In this document: positions 1 through 12,597 of the stretch, in pieces
How the letters are laid out: the number at the start of each line of letters is the position of its first letter
Numbering within the stretch: position 1 is the first letter of the stretch
NCBI RefSeq assembly: GCF_963678975.1
Contig: NC_089274.1
Location: 5,878,001 to 5,942,000, forward strand
Length of the DNA stretch: 64,000 nucleotides
Direction: 5' to 3'
Source: Dysidea avara
Lineage: Eukaryota > Porifera > Demospongiae > Dictyoceratida > Dysideidae
Program-made: the position numbers and the translations under genes
Notes under the pieces: model-generated
The model's input: only the letters and a program-made list of their open reading frames with translations
What the model was told of the DNA's origin: nothing
Database searches by the model: none

Positions 1-382
1 CCCCAAAATTCAATCTTCTGGCACTTAATTTTCAAAATTTTCCTGGGGGGGGCATTCCCCCAGACCCCCCTAGAAGGAGAGCATGCACACTATAAGTGTT
101 TACCCACAACACCTCCACCTTTTAATCTTCCACCGAATAAATGGCCTGACCAATTATTGATTGCTTGTGCCACCTCTGGTTAGTACATATCATTATTTAT
201 GTGATTGTGCATATGACATTAATCTGCACTCTTAACATGAAAATTTTAGATGCCTTTTTATTACTACACTTTACTTCCTGCAGTGTTTTAAAATAGTGCT
301 ACAGGACTTCATGTTTATAGAACATTTATATATGAGATTATAAATTAGTCCAATAGATTCGTATGTAACTGTAGATTATTAT
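1..382. other. Flank without recognisable gene
   Basis: AT-rich sequence with no convincing open frame, exon or paired repeat. A G-run followed by a C-run near 44-70 resembles the G/C-rich tips of MITEs seen elsewhere in the window, but no partner end is inside the window. Confidence 0.4.
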
Positions 383-553
383 CCCATCCAAAAACAGCTT
401 AAAGCTGTAAAAAAAGTGCGCGTCCAAGTAAAGCAGAGTTAACTGCGACAAAAAATAATGATATCATAATGTGGCCATGTGCGAGGTGTGCAAGTTGTAA
501 AATTAATATTAGCTAATCAGATAATACAATGTTATTGTTAAAGTGTTAATGAG

Positions 554-628
554 TGTTTCATTAATTCATTACTCTAATTGATGTACACCTCAATCATGCG
601 CATGTGTCATATTACATCACCTGTAACA
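554..628 (-). repeat. 3' LTR of the first gypsy element
   Basis: Seventy-five bases nearly identical to 4500-4574, differing at only a few positions, and flanked outside by the ATGAG duplication. Confidence 0.85.
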
Positions 629-763
629 TCTTCCCCATACAAAAATGAAAGAAAGAAAATACAACAGGCCTAACATAAGGGGAAGGGCTTTTATAATTAC
701 AAAAATTACTGCATGACCTAAATCAATGTTGTGTGCATACGCATGCCTATGTATACATAGTAC

Positions 764-1196
764 TAGGCCTGCGCCGATTATGCCAGCATAATTTGGGGCA
801 TAATAGGTAGCCAAAAGCATCAGCATAATGCCAGCATAATAGGAAAATTTTTGTGCATTGGTTATCAGAGAAGTTGAAACTCTGCCTATTTTGCATGATG
901 CAGAATGGGATAGCGTGCAAACATGGTAAAAATCAGATTTACAGCTACGTTGTGAAAAAAGATTAGTTAAAGATCGATATACTCTAATAGAACAGTCACC
1001 ACATAATGAAATATCCTAATAAAACGCTCACAGATGTTACGTACTCTAATAGAGCAGTCAAGACACAATTCTATATGAGCATATTTGGAGCATAATGGGA
1101 CACAACTGGGCATAATTGGAGCATAATAGGAGAAATTTTGGAGCAATGCTCAAAAGCATAATAGGCAAATTCAAAAGCATAATAGGCTCAGGCCTA
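764..1196. mobile_element. hAT-type MITE
   Basis: The 433-bp element is flanked by a perfect 8-bp TSD, CATAGTAC (756-763 and 1197-1204). The ends are TAGGCCTGCGCCGATTATGC on the left and, on the complement, TAGGCCTGAGCCTATTATGC on the right. They correspond to the right and left ends of the transposase-bearing element at 35043-37607, so that hAT is a good candidate mobiliser. It carries two copies of the CTCTAATAGARCAGTCA module near 980-1065. It inserted just past the pol stop codon of the surrounding retrotransposon. Confidence 0.9.
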
Positions 1197-1206
1197 CATA
1201 GTACAT

Positions 1207-4200
1207 TTAGTGCCTCACATAATCCTTAAACCTTCCTGGCTCTTTCACCACTCTGCCACTAGCTGTGCATTTAACTGGTGACTCACTGGTCAGCTGTTCC
1301 ACAGGTGCTTGCTTTTCCTCCCCTGGTGGGGAGCACTCTATTGTTGCCTCGTCATTTACAGCTTTTGTGATGGAAGGTCTGTCTTGCTCAGTGCTGTTTT
1401 TCTGTTCCGCTGATGGTTCTGGAATTGTTCTTATAAACTTTCTGTTTCTTCGATAATTTGTTCCGTCATCAGTTTGTACAAGGTATGATCAATCACCTAC
1501 TTTGTTAACTGTCCTTGCTTTACTCCAGGTGCCACCTTTCTGCAATGGCTGTAACTTGACTGGTTGACCTATCTCCAAGTCTGGCAGAGGCTTCGCATGT
1601 CTATCATAATAAAACTTCGCTTTACGACGTTTCAGACGTATGTCTTCTACTACCACTTCATAGTCGACAATAGCAGGCAGCAACAGGGACTCAGCTGCGG
1701 GGAGCAAAATTCTGGTACGTCGAGAATGTAGCTTTTGTACTGGACTTGTTTGTAACCCCCCTGTGGGTGTGTTTCGCCAGTCCAAGATGGTCAGTTGTAA
1801 ATCACGGTTGTCATGTTCAGCTTTGACCATTAGCTTTTTTGCTACTTTAACTGCCGACTCGGCTTTGCCATTACTTTGTCTGTGGCGAGGTGACGATGTA
1901 GTATGGGTGAATTCCCAAGTGGCTGCAAAAGATGCATACTCTTGAGACCTGAATTGAGGCCCATTATCGGTAACCACCATGTCTGGTATTCCATACCTTG
2001 CAAAATGCGCTTTCGTGTGTTCAATGACTGTTTGAGTTGTTGTGTCCATGAGCACGTCCACTTCCCAGAAATTGCTATAGTAGTCTACTGTAATAAGGTA
2101 GTCTTTCTTCCTATGAGTGAACAAATCCTGAGCAACATTTTCCAATTTTGTTCTACCCTGTTAAAGCTTTTGATGCGAAGGCCACTGGTTGCCCATTCTG
2201 AAGTAACGTTGCTCCCAAGCCCTTGTCAGAAGTATCACATTGGAGGGTCACCTCTTCTGCTATGTTGTAAAACTTCAAAACTGGTGCTGACGTGACAAGC
2301 TTCTTGACCTGATCAAATGCTTCTTGCTGTTGTGATTCCCAGTAAAAAGGAACCTCTTTCTCAGTCAGTTTACGAAGTGGTGCCACTACCTCTGCCAAAT
2401 TGGGCAAAAATCGAGATAAGTATTTGACAAATCCCAGGAGCCGTTCTACTGACTTTTTGTCACTTGGCTGCGGTAGGGCTTCGATTGCCTTCACTTTCAT
2501 TGGATCAGGCTGGAGTCCTTTATTTGTTAGTAGGTGGCCCATGTATGCAACCTCCTCAAGTCTAAGTCGAAGTTTCTTTTTGTTCAGTTTTAGGTTACTT
2601 TCTCTAGCCCTCTGTAGCAATCTTCGGAGATTTGCATCATGATCAGCAACATAATCTGACCCACAGCCATACACCAAGATATCGTCAGCTATGACTGCAA
2701 CTCCAGGAAGGCCTTCAATGATCAGGTGCATTCTGCGCTGGAATTCCTCTGGTGCTGAACTAATTCCAAAGGGCATTCTCAAATAGCTGTAGCACCCAAA
2801 GGGTGTCCAGAATGTAGTCAGGTGTGAGCTGCTCTCATCCAGCTTCACTTGGTGGAAGCCATCCTTGGCATCTAAAACTGAGAATATTTTTGCTTCTGCT
2901 AGCTGAGGCAAAATCTCTTCTAAGGTAGGTATCTGATATTTGGGCCTCTGGATGGCCTTATTCAAATCTCTTGGATCGATACACACTCTGACTTTGTTGG
3001 GCTTGACAACTGCTACTAGGCTGCTTATCCACGCTGTAGGCTTGTCAACTTTTGCAATAATGCCTTTTTGTTCCATTTCATCAATTTTTTGTTTGAGTCG
3101 CTTTTTTAAAGCTACTGGGGTACGACGAGGTGCATGTTGCACGGGTGGCACGGAATGATCAATTTCAATGTGGTAGTTTCCTGTGAGGCAGCCTAAACCT
3201 TCAAACACATCCTTGTAATCAGCCAGCAGGGTATCCTCACGATCGACAGCGTGGACACAGTTGATACTGATTAATCCTAACTCTAGACAAGTGTGACCAG
3301 ACAGCAAGGGTTTCTGTTTACCTGGGATTATCTCGAAGTTGATGAGTTGCTGCTTCTCATTGGCTTTACATTGCAAATTTATTTCTCCTAATACTGGGAT
3401 AATTGTTCCATCATACAGCTTGAGCTTTGCTGTTGAGGAATCCATTTGGGGATCACCTTGCTGTTTTATGCAACACAAGTCATTTATTGCCATGAAATTA
3501 CAGGTGGCACCTGTATCTAATTGACATTGTATCTCTGTCTCACCCGTTGCTTCCTGGATCTGCAGTACTGTGAAAAACTGCTTTGTCTGCTGATGATTAA
3601 CTGCCCCCACTTCTTCTAATTGATATAGAGAGTCATCTGATTCACTGTCACTATGCTCTGTCATCACTACATGTACTTTCTTGGTTGGTTGTAATCTGCA
3701 CACTGATTGAAAATGATTTGGCTTGCCACAATTTCGACAGTACTTTCCATACGCTGGACATTGTTGTCTCTCTTGGTGTCGCTTTCCACCACAATATCTG
3801 CAAGATTGAGGCTGGGATTTGCTCAGGGCTATAGTCTTCTTTTGCACAGTTTTCTCTGGTACTCTTCTTCTGGGCTTTTCGCTCACTGCATTTACAGTTT
3901 CGTCTTCCTTATCCCCAATCACCATAAGTTGCTCAAGGGTAACTTCACTGATTCGCAGTGACTCAACAGCCTTTGCTAGGCTGCACTCTTTCTCTCTAAA
4001 CAGGCGTGCCCGTGCTGCTTTGTCGCGTGCTCCCAGTACCAACCTATCGCGAAGCATTTCATCATGTAAAACAGTGAACTTGCGGGGCTCAGCTAGGCGC
4101 CGGAGACGAAGTAGATATTGATCCACAGTTTCCTTAGGTTGTTGTTTAGCACTATGGAAGATATATCGTTCATAGAGGATGTTTCTTTCTGGCGCAAAAT

Positions 4201-4474
4201 GTCTTTCCAAGTTTTCTAGTATCGTAGATGTCTTCTCTAGTGCTTCAGATGTTAGATTCAGTCGCTTTAAAACCTGTTTGCATTCAGTTCCCATTACCGC
4301 TTTCAGTGTAGCTACCTGTATTTCGTCACTTTTCTTAGTTAACTCCGTGGCTGTTGCGTAGTCTGTGAACAACTCCCTAAAAATCTTCCAGTTATGGGCC
4401 AAATCCCCACTACGCTTCATTTGCTCAGGGGGTGGAAGCTGATACATTGCCATTGGTACCAGATTCTCACTCAT
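1207..4474 (-). pseudogene. Gag-pol polyprotein of the first gypsy element, internally deleted
   Basis: The frame opens at 4474 just after the primer-binding site. In order it shows a gag-like region, two zinc knuckles (CRYCGG... and CRNCGKPNHFQSVC), an aspartic protease with DTGA, reverse transcriptase with the ADD active-site motif, and the start of RNase H (FASKALTG). It stops at about 2153. Reading resumes at 2145 inside the integrase core (TVDYYSNFWE, TDNGPQFRS, NGKAESAV). The rest of RNase H and the integrase zinc finger are missing, so an internal deletion has removed a segment there. A second break is a TGA at 1489-1491, after which the same frame runs on to a stop at 1207. It cannot make a full polyprotein. 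Confidence 0.88.
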
Positions 4475-4499
4475 AATCGAGATTTAACTTCTGACACCA

Positions 4500-4574
4500 T
4501 GTTTTACTAATTCATTACTCTAAGTGATGTACACCTCAATCATGCGCATGTATCATATTACATCACCTGTAACA
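4500..4574 (-). repeat. 5' LTR of the first gypsy element
   Basis: Direct repeat of 554-628. The primer-binding site TGGTGTCAGAAGT follows directly on the minus strand (about 4487-4499), and the outer flank is ATGAG. Confidence 0.85.
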
Positions 4575-5035
4575 ATGAGAACTATGTGATGCTGCTAGTT
4601 TTTAAGCGTGTGAGCATCTTCATAAATGCCACACAAATTTAATTCTCAATAAAGCAATCTGTATAGATTCTCTGATAGCAATAAATAGTTTGAGTTTGGC
4701 CGCCTTTCCTTTGTTCGTAACATTGCCATATGCAGGCAAGGCGGCCAAACTCAAACTATTTATTGCTATCAGAGAATCTATACAGATTGCTTTATTGAGA
4801 ATTAAATTTGTGTGGCATTTATGAAGATGCTCACACACTTAAAAACTAGCAGCATCACATAGTTCTCATTAACACTTTAACAATAACATCGTATTATCTG
4901 ATTAGCTAATATTAATTTTACAACTTGCACACTTCGCACATGGCCGCATTATGATATCATTACTTTTTGTCGCAGTTAACTCTGCTTTACTTGGACGCGC
5001 ACTTTTTTTACAGCTATAAGCTGTTTTTGGATGGG

Positions 5036-6579
5036 GTTTCAATACTTTTTGTTAGAATAAGCAATGCACTGTTGATAACAGTAGGTGAGTTTCCATGGTT
5101 TTGACAGAAACTCCAGATTACAGTGACAGAATATTAAAATATAACTGTAATTTTAGTGGCCAGGGCCGCCCACATGGGGGGGGGGGGAGGGGTAACTGGG
5201 ATATTTTGTTCCAGGCATATTTTGTTCCAGGCCCCAGCCTGAAAGGGGCCCCAGGAGGCCCAATCAGGGGCCCCTTGAATACCTGTTTAAAGAAAGATAG
5301 ATATACTCTAATAGAGCAGTCAGGATCTAGACCCTTCCTTGCCCCTAGGCCCCTCTTTAACTCTTTGCCCTGGGCCAACCCTTAATAACACTTTGCCTTT
5401 CATCTTGCACTGCATTAAAACGATCAAGATACTCTATTAGAGAAATCATAAAATAGCTGTAACACAGCAATCAATATTTAGCATAGTTACAACTTCTGCT
5501 TAGCATCGGATGTGTATAGTTTAAAATACTAGACTTTACAATATAAAATATGGCACTTGTAGAAATGTGACTGTTCTATTAGAGTATCTCGATCTACTTC
5601 AAGTATTGACTAATTTAAGCGAAGAAGCTACACCCCTGCCAAGAGATCTTGTGAAATGAAATGAGAATAGTAAAGAAAAGGCAAGTATGTACAGAGACAA
5701 TAGAGGGGCACGTAATTATGTCCTGTTGTAAATAAATGCCTTTAAAATTTATATTACTACTAAATAAGTGCACCAGAATAGGCTTGTGAGGCTGTTGTCT
5801 CATTACTTGTCCTTTCGTGTTGAAAGGATTTAGTCACAATTGGTGAGTTTAACTATACATGTATTTGTGTTGTAAAACTTAATTGTAAAAAGGCAATTAG
5901 CACATATCATGATAAACATGTACTTGTTTGTCATAGTAGAGTCGCTCACGATTATTAGACATTGGACCAGAGTAAAAAAAATTACTGCTATATTTAGAGG
6001 TTGTAGCGTTTGTATATCTTAGTATCTTAATAAATTAATCCTCCATGATCACTAATCACTAAAGAAGCATGCTGTTCTAACTGGCTATAGAGATGGATTT
6101 AGTCTGTGACAGCGTATGAGACAGTGAGTGCTGGCAGCAAGGGCTGGCAGCCAATCTGTTAGAGCACCAAAGGCACTGCTTCAGACTTAGGCAATTGGCT
6201 GTCAGTCCAAAGTGTAAAAAGTTTCACTATTGGTCCTTATAAGCTCCTGATGAAGAAAGTGATGAAGTCATTATCCATATGATATATATTTCAGAGTATC
6301 CATTTCAGTTCTACAATATATAGTAGCCAAGCATAAGATGAACATAACACAGCATTCCAGTGGTTTAGTGGTGACCACAACACTGCTTGAGTTAAACTGT
6401 GGTGAGATTTGAGACTACCGGAAGCCCTGGAATGCCTTCAACACATGAAATACCAAGTATCTAATACCTAGTTTTCATCCACAGTGGACCTGTCTTGGTG
6501 GCCACTTGTACAGAAGGGAAACAGCTGCCACACAGTCTTGTGAGTGAACAGCTAGTTGCCACACCCCTTACTTATCAAT
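5036..6579. other. Intergenic, remnant G/C-tipped MITE
   Basis: No gene. Around 5160-5390 lies a remnant that starts CAGGGCCGCCCA, like the one at 43192, and holds a CTCTAATAGAGCAGTCA module near 5307. Further copies of the module occur near 5430 and, inverted, near 5570. The rest is unremarkable AT-rich sequence. Confidence 0.5.
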
Positions 6580-6830
6580 TGTGACTGGGCCTGCAAAAAT
6601 AGGACATGTGGGCATATGATTTTTGCTTACCTTTTCAAACTTTCATCACTTGTACCTTTTTGTACCATTATGCTATGGCAATGAAATTTTCAGCGCTTAG
6701 TAAGCATTTAATTGGCATTATAATGCAAGTTACAGAATGCTAATATTCTGTTTCAATACTGAGATATTACCTGTAGAGTGACAGGGTGTAGTTTGTGCCC
6801 ACATGCCCTGTTTTCGCAGGCCCAGTCACA
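6580..6830. mobile_element. TGTGAC-clan MITE (251 bp)
   Basis: The inverted ends begin TGTGACTGGGCCTGC on both strands. A second copy in opposite orientation, of almost equal length, lies at 52227-52478. There is no coding capacity. A 2-3 bp AT-rich target duplication is likely but not resolvable here. Confidence 0.8.
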
Positions 6831-7086
6831 ATTTGTAAAATCTTGAGCAAATTGTGTGTGCAAGCAAGTGCGATGTTGTGTATTGGCAGTGCCGTGTATA
6901 TGGCTGCTGTCTAGCAGTGACACATCACGAGTATTGAAGTCACAATGCGTTACTGTATCATCCATCTAAAGACAATCTCTGAATGTGTTATTTTGTGTAG
7001 AGAGCAATCTTCCACAAGAAGTGACCTGCAGGTTTCAGTGTATATTGTTAACCATTAATATTGTTCACCATTGTGAACTGTATGTA

Positions 7087-7252
7087 CAGTGAAACCTCAC
7101 TTAGCGGCCACCTCTTTAATAAGACCACCTCATTATATTGGCCACCTCCAAATATAGCTAAGCAGTACTTTATGACCTCATTCATAAGGCCACCTTGTTA
7201 TTCCGGCCAAATTTTTGGTTCCACAGCTGGCCATATTAATGAGGTTTCATTG
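7087..7252. mobile_element. Small MITE with TA target, mariner-like ends
   Basis: The ends are CAGTGAAACCTCA on the left and, on the complement, CAATGAAACCTCA on the right, each next to TA. The inside repeats GGCCACCT-type words. Related fragments appear near 7590-7710, 58790-58860 and 59320-59375. Confidence 0.7.
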
Positions 7253-9119
7253 TACTTATGTGAATTTTTATTTTTCGTAACTTTTCTTCAGGCTTACTGA
7301 TAGGCACTATGAAGCATTGTTGACTGGTCCGTACATAATGTGGTGACTTGAAATGCTAAAACAGTACGTAGCATGTCTTGTATGTACATGTAATGTGTTG
7401 TAATGTGTCCACACATCCACACATCTTAGAAATAAATATAAATGTATTCTCTATACTCAGTTCCATTGTGCCACTGGATCATAAGTGGGTTGAGTATGGA
7501 TCATCCAGGACATTTGGGTCACATTTTGTCCTGGCCAAGTGGATCTCATCCACTGACAGAATATACAGATCAGATCACGTGTATAAATTACGGTGGAACT
7601 TGTTTATTGCCACCTTCACTCAATAAGCAGGTAACAGTGTATAAATTCTCAATTGGAATTGGCTTTTCTTTCTATACTGGTGGCCATTAAGACAGGTTGT
7701 ACTGATAGAGTGGACATACTAGAGATGCAGCAATATCCTCCACTTAGTGTTGTTTGATAGTGATGCAATGGAAACTATGTATTGTTGCATTTAAATACTA
7801 TACTATTATACTGCAACTCTAGCACGTATTTATAACAGGAATGTTTGTTAACTGTTTAGAGATACTGGAGCCACACCCACTCATCTGGATTCTACAAATG
7901 GAGTCATACCAACTTGTCATTGTACTTACTTGTTACTCCCATTGTGTTTGGATGAATATACATGCTGTCATGTGAGACTTGCTACCATGGCGGGCCACTG
8001 GAAAACATTTTATAGCAGTTATATTACAGTCATTATTGTACAATTCTTACATTATTGTTGTGAAAAGTGTTTGGTATTCATGTGTCCTCTGTATGTTGTA
8101 ATTACATGTGTAATTTTTGTGTGGGGGTGCTATAAAATGCAATAATGTGTGGTGACAATTGACTAGCTACATGTGCTAATTACTCGCAGCTTGTGTCAAC
8201 AACTGGTAACCGCAGTTGTACTCTGTGTAATTCTTTAAGCCGCACCCTTAGAGGACAAATTACGTGGGGGCAACTAAATTCAAATTTCAAAACAAACGAT
8301 GGTAGCTTTGCAGCACCATAGATTATATCTGTGGACTATAATCTATGGCAGCACACTTCTTTGTGGCTATATACACTGATTAACTACATAGAGCGCCAGT
8401 TCATCAATACCCAGTGACTGCAGTTGTGCTCTGCGTCATTCTTTAAATTCCGAGTAAAATTCTTAGAGAGAGCAAATTACGTGGGGGTGACTAAATTCAA
8501 ATTTCAAACTAGCCATTCTTGAAAACATATGTTTCAATCTGAACGAAACTTTAGAACAGCTTAAAGACACATTAACCTACATGCCAAGCGAGTATTGCGG
8601 AAAACAATAATCTGGGTTTTGTATTTAGCCTCTAGGTTGACTGAGGACGACTGAAACTTTGTTTGGTGCTGAAATTATGACTGTAGGGTAATCATGTATG
8701 GTGAAATCGATGATATGAATTTTGAGGCGATTGAGTGAATACTGAAGTGATAGCAGGACAATCAATGTTTGGAATGCAAAAAGGAACACAAGGCATATAC
8801 CTGCGGTTGCGTCTAACCGCATGCGATAAAAAAAAAAGAAACTTCCCTAGTTTTTTGATGTTGGAAATCTTGATCACGAAACAATCAGCATGGATTTGCT
8901 TCACTGCTTGTGTGGTAGTTACTAGTGACACGGTGAGTTCAACTCTAGAGTTTCAGAGAGATATCGTAAGTGGCGGGTGAGTTACAGGAAGGCTGAATTT
9001 GACAACGTTCGTTACTGTAAAATCCTCACGTGTAGTGGTCGCGTCATTTATTGTCTGTGGCGTGTGTTTCTGCTTTACTGGCCGCGCGACTCACTACCGT
9101 GAGTCCTGATCCTTATAGA
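7253..9119. other. Intergenic with a short direct duplication
   Basis: About 8195-8300 and 8405-8510 are diverged direct copies (sharing AATTACGTGGGGG and CTAAATTCAAATTTCAAA). A short hairpin (CCATAGATTAT...ATAATCTATGG) sits between them at about 8317-8350. No convincing exon was recognised. Confidence 0.45.
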
Positions 9120-10874
9120 TAGAGCTGTACCGATATGGGTCTTTGGCATGTACCGATATCGGATATGAATACCACCAAAAGAAGCCAATAACCGATAGTC
9201 AATCTGATATTTGCATTACAAACAAAAGTCATAGATAATCTATGCATTTATGCACTTATCAATGTTTTGCCCCACTACTATGAACACGGGCAGAGGTGGG
9301 GGATAGGTGGGGATTTGAATGCTTAAAAATTCTTATCCCCACTACCTGGGGCTACTTTTGATGTCGAATCCCCCACTTATCCCCCAGTAAAAGACCACGA
9401 AACACCCGGCTACGTGCTCTCGTAGCATCAAATACCCCACCACCTGGGGCACGGTTTGAGGTCGATTCCCTCACTAATCCCTGCCTAGCCCCCACTTCTG
9501 CCCGTGTTCATAGTAGTGGGGCAAAACATTGATAGGTGCATTACCTACTCTACAACAGCTGTGGATATATTCGTTGCTCACTCTATGCCTGTGGTGATAG
9601 TGGCTTGGGTTTCTATTGTACAATCCAGACAATTAGGCACCCACAAATATTTTTATGCATACTCCCATGAAGCCTTAAACAGATATTTCTGCATTGGCTT
9701 GTATGAACTCTGGTACAGTAGGTTTCTTTGGTTATCCTGTGACTGTTCTTTTTATATTACAAAGGTACTATATAACTGCTTCATCTAAGATGATAAGCTT
9801 TAATTTCCAGCAAAAAAGACCAGAATCGCAGGGCCATAGCCAGACTTTTATCTGGGTAGGTTCTTTAGAAGAAAAGTGGACCTTTTTTGAGGCCCTTTTT
9901 ATATGGATTACATTATGGTGTGCGAAGCGCATGCTGAAACTAGGGGGTAATTTTTTTGAAAATATACACTAAAAGGTTGAATTTAGTGGCATTTCAGTCA
10001 ATAAAAATAACAATTTTTAGGTAGGCTCAAGACCAGCTATTTGGATGACATCTGGGAAATATCTCTACTGCTACTGTAATTATACCAACTGTGATTATAC
10101 CATCTGTGTCTATAATATATTGGAATGCCACAGTGAATAAGAATGGGAAAGATTGAGCGCTCTGTTGGATTGTGCATTGAAGCATGGATGCTATTTATGG
10201 GCTCTGCATGGGAGGGGCTTGCCCACCAAAATTTTTATATTTTAAAAGTTCTAGTTTAGACAACAAACATGGTTCTGTAAGTAAATTAAGTAATTACATA
10301 CAGATTTAAAAAGAAAACGTAATTGTGATTGTTCTATTAGAGTGATTGTTTTATTAGAGTGATTGTTCTATTAGGGTGGTTGACTGCTCTATTAGAGTAT
10401 CTCGATTTTGCATTGCATTACAAGCACTGAATGAGCCAGCTACTTGGAGCACTTCTTATTAGTGGTGTTTATTAAACTGGAGCTAATGGACTTTTGCTAC
10501 TGAAAATTTGGACTTGTATACTAAAATTGTGGACCTTTTTGCTAAAATTGTGGACCTTTTAACTGAAATTGTGGACCTTTTCCCAAGAGGGCGGTTCTTC
10601 CAAATCCCCCTGACTACGGACCTGAATCGCATGTATTTGTATGGCTTCTTGTAGTGTAGCATTTGCTGTACAGTGAACAATAAGCCACTGCCACTAAACA
10701 GCCACATGGATAATGTAGAAAACCAATATATAATCCGTTTATGTACAAACTATTGCTGTATAAATATCGGTAGCGATATCGGTCCTCCTACTGTTCTGTA
10801 CCGATACAGATATTGGTAAAAATTCCATATCGGTGGCCGATATTTTGGCCAATCCGATAATCGGTACAGCTCTA
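9120..10874. mobile_element. hAT-type non-autonomous element (1.75 kb)
   Basis: It is flanked by the 8-bp TSD CTTATAGA (9112-9119 and 10875-10882). The ends are TAGAGCTGTACCGATA on the left and, on the complement, TAGAGCTGTACCGATT on the right. The subterminal regions repeat ATATCGG words. The interior holds a nested fold-back (9258-9533), a run of four CTCTATTAGAGT modules near 10328-10410 and three copies of a 16-bp AATTGTGGACCTTTT unit near 10523-10578. There is no transposase frame, so it would depend on a hAT enzyme supplied elsewhere. Confidence 0.85.
9258..9533. repeat. Nested fold-back element
   Basis: The left arm ATCAATGTTTTGCCCCACTA and its inverted copy at the right end extend for more than 40 bases each. 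They enclose C- and G-rich imperfect repeats. Noncoding. Confidence 0.75.
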
Positions 10875-10902
10875 CTTATAGATCACAAATAAATCCAATG
10901 TT

Positions 10903-11570
10903 GGAATTGCTGAAAAAATGCTTCAAGAACTGCAGCAAAGGTTTAAGTATGCTACTGATCCAGCTTGTGTTAAGTTTGAGCCACTGTTTGTACAGCCACA
11001 TTTCTAAATTCAGCATGTAGAGATAGCTATATTAACTGATGCACAGACCGGGGTTGCAAAAGACCACTTGTTGAGGCTATGCAGACCAACTGAATCCAGT
11101 CAACATGTTGAAGATTCTGACTACACGTATGTGCCAGAAGTAGTAGGTACAGATGATAACAACAGTAGTAATGAACCACCCAGTAAGCATCCAAAACTGC
11201 TGCTTTCCAGAGTTGCTTTACTGCTGGAAGAAAAGAGGAAAGAGCAATATAGTGCATCCTGCCTTGATTTGTCTGCAGAGGAGAAGAAGATCCAAAAGTA
11301 CAGCGGGGATAATTTTAGCCAAAAAATGGATGATGATCCCTTTAACTTCTGGAAGGATGTAGTTCACTACCCAATTATTGGTCCAATAGCTTGTGATATC
11401 CTCTGTGTACCTGCCTCCACGGCTCCAGTAAAAAGGGATTTTCTACAAGTGGGGAGTCAACTTTAGGCAAGCATAACAGGCTTACTGACTTTAATCTAGA
11501 GAGGAAAGTTCTGCAGAGAAAGAATAAAATATATGACTTAATAGTTACTATGCATAAGCGTTCATTATAA
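10903..11570 (+). pseudogene. hAT transposase C-terminal fragment
   Basis: One frame gives an upstream segment ending at a TAA (11005-11007), then continues through 11466. The tail shows the hAT C-terminal dimerisation motif: DPFNFWKD, then CVPASTAPVKRDF. A one-base frame change near 11435 then gives SGESTLGKHNRLTD and LERKVLQRKNK, which stops at about 11570. The nonsense codon, the frameshift and the loss of the N-terminal half (BED finger and catalytic core) mark it as a relic. The 9120-10874 element lies directly upstream and may have split the original gene. Confidence 0.75.
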
Positions 11571-11813
11571 CATTTAGTGTAAGTATAAAATTTAAGCTAC
11601 ATAATTATATGCTATTTAATCACATTCATGTAATACCCAGCACCTATTTAACTGAAACTAAAACCTGACATCTAAGACTAAAACTAAAATTATTGAAGAT
11701 GGTAACTAAAACTAAAACTTTAACTAATACTATAATAGTCTAGTATCTAAAACTAAAACTATATACAACTAAAATATATTGAAGATGGTAACTAAAACTA
11801 AAAATTTAATTAA
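11571..11813. repeat. CTAAAA-type simple repeat
   Basis: Irregular tandem runs of AACTAAAACTAAAA. They resume near 12535-12560 after the inserted TTAA-flanked element. Confidence 0.7.
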
Positions 11814-12507
11814 CCCCCTCACCACCAAATTTGTAGAGGCTCCAATCTACTGTTTCTAAACTGCTGTAACTTACACACTATACTATATACTCCTATAAAA
11901 CTATATATCAAATTACTCGCTATAGAACAAGGAATTCAATTATGAAATTGTTGTTTACACAAGAGCAACCACAAATCCATTATATAACTTTAAAGTACGA
12001 AAATTGATCTAATAAAAACTAAACATGTAATTTCACTACTTACTGGCTAGCACTGTTTATAATAATACAATAAACATCACTAACCTGTTGACAGTTGAAG
12101 CGATTATCTCTAAGTCTGGTTTTCCAGAATTTGAACAAGTGTGCATGCGCATACAAGCACGAGGTCACTGTTTCAAGGCATACAAAAGTAGCAATACGCC
12201 ACTCCAACCTATATAATCCCTCTCCTTACTGTTTCTCTTTACTAGTAGTGCCATTATCACGTTGAAGAATCATCTACAATGCTTGTTATCGATGTTCCGA
12301 AAGTATGCGATTGCATCGACTAACTGTGCAATAGTGCACGAGAGCACGGTTATCCCTATTTCCGTTCACTTAAGGGCGTGCCCATTACAGGATAAGCGCA
12401 GGGGCTACTAAAATGCTCGACTGAAGTTACAGAACATTTAGAATGTGATGCCATGGGCGTTTATAATTGAAACTACCATAATTACGGAGGTTGTGATGGT
12501 GAGAGGG
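11814..12507. mobile_element. piggyBac-like MITE
   Basis: It is flanked by TTAA on both sides (11810-11813 and 12508-12511). The inverted ends are CCCCCTCACCACCA on the left and, on the complement, CCCTCTCACCATCA on the right. TTAA targets and CCC...GGG ends are the piggyBac signature. It has no transposase frame and is inserted into a CTAAAA repeat. Confidence 0.75.
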
Positions 12508-12597
12508 TTAACTAAGTTTTTTTTCTATTTCATCTATAACTAAAACTAAAACTAAAAGTCAAATGCATTACTAAAACAACACTAGTGTACTGAAGTA

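Larger units (their letters stand above)
554..4574 (-). mobile_element. Ty3/gypsy-type LTR retrotransposon with 75-bp LTRs
   Basis: Two direct repeats of 75 bases (554-628 and 4500-4574) bound the element. On the minus strand they begin TGTTACAGG and end in ACA, the TG...CA form of LTRs. Both outer flanks carry the 5-bp TSD ATGAG (549-553 and 4575-4579). Directly after the 5' LTR on the minus strand lies TGGTGTCAGAAGT, a typical primer-binding-site form. The coding part is a single gag-pol frame with internal breaks. LTRs of 75 bases are unusually short, since most gypsy LTRs are a few hundred bases. A hAT MITE (764-1196) lies between the pol stop and the 3' LTR. Confidence 0.9.
383..5035. 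mobile_element. Fold-back TIR element, interrupted by a retrotransposon
   Basis: Bases 383-553 are repeated in inverted form at about 4869-5035. The inversion continues inward as about 4575-4705 against 4738-4868, leaving a loop of roughly 30 bases around 4706-4737. Removing the retrotransposon at 554-4574 restores one continuous fold-back of about 630 bases with arms of about 300 bases. The ends read CCCATCCAAAAACAGC on both strands. No clear TSD was found at the outer ends, so class is unassigned. It codes for nothing and is best seen as a large non-autonomous fold-back MITE that served as target for the later insertion. Confidence 0.85.
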
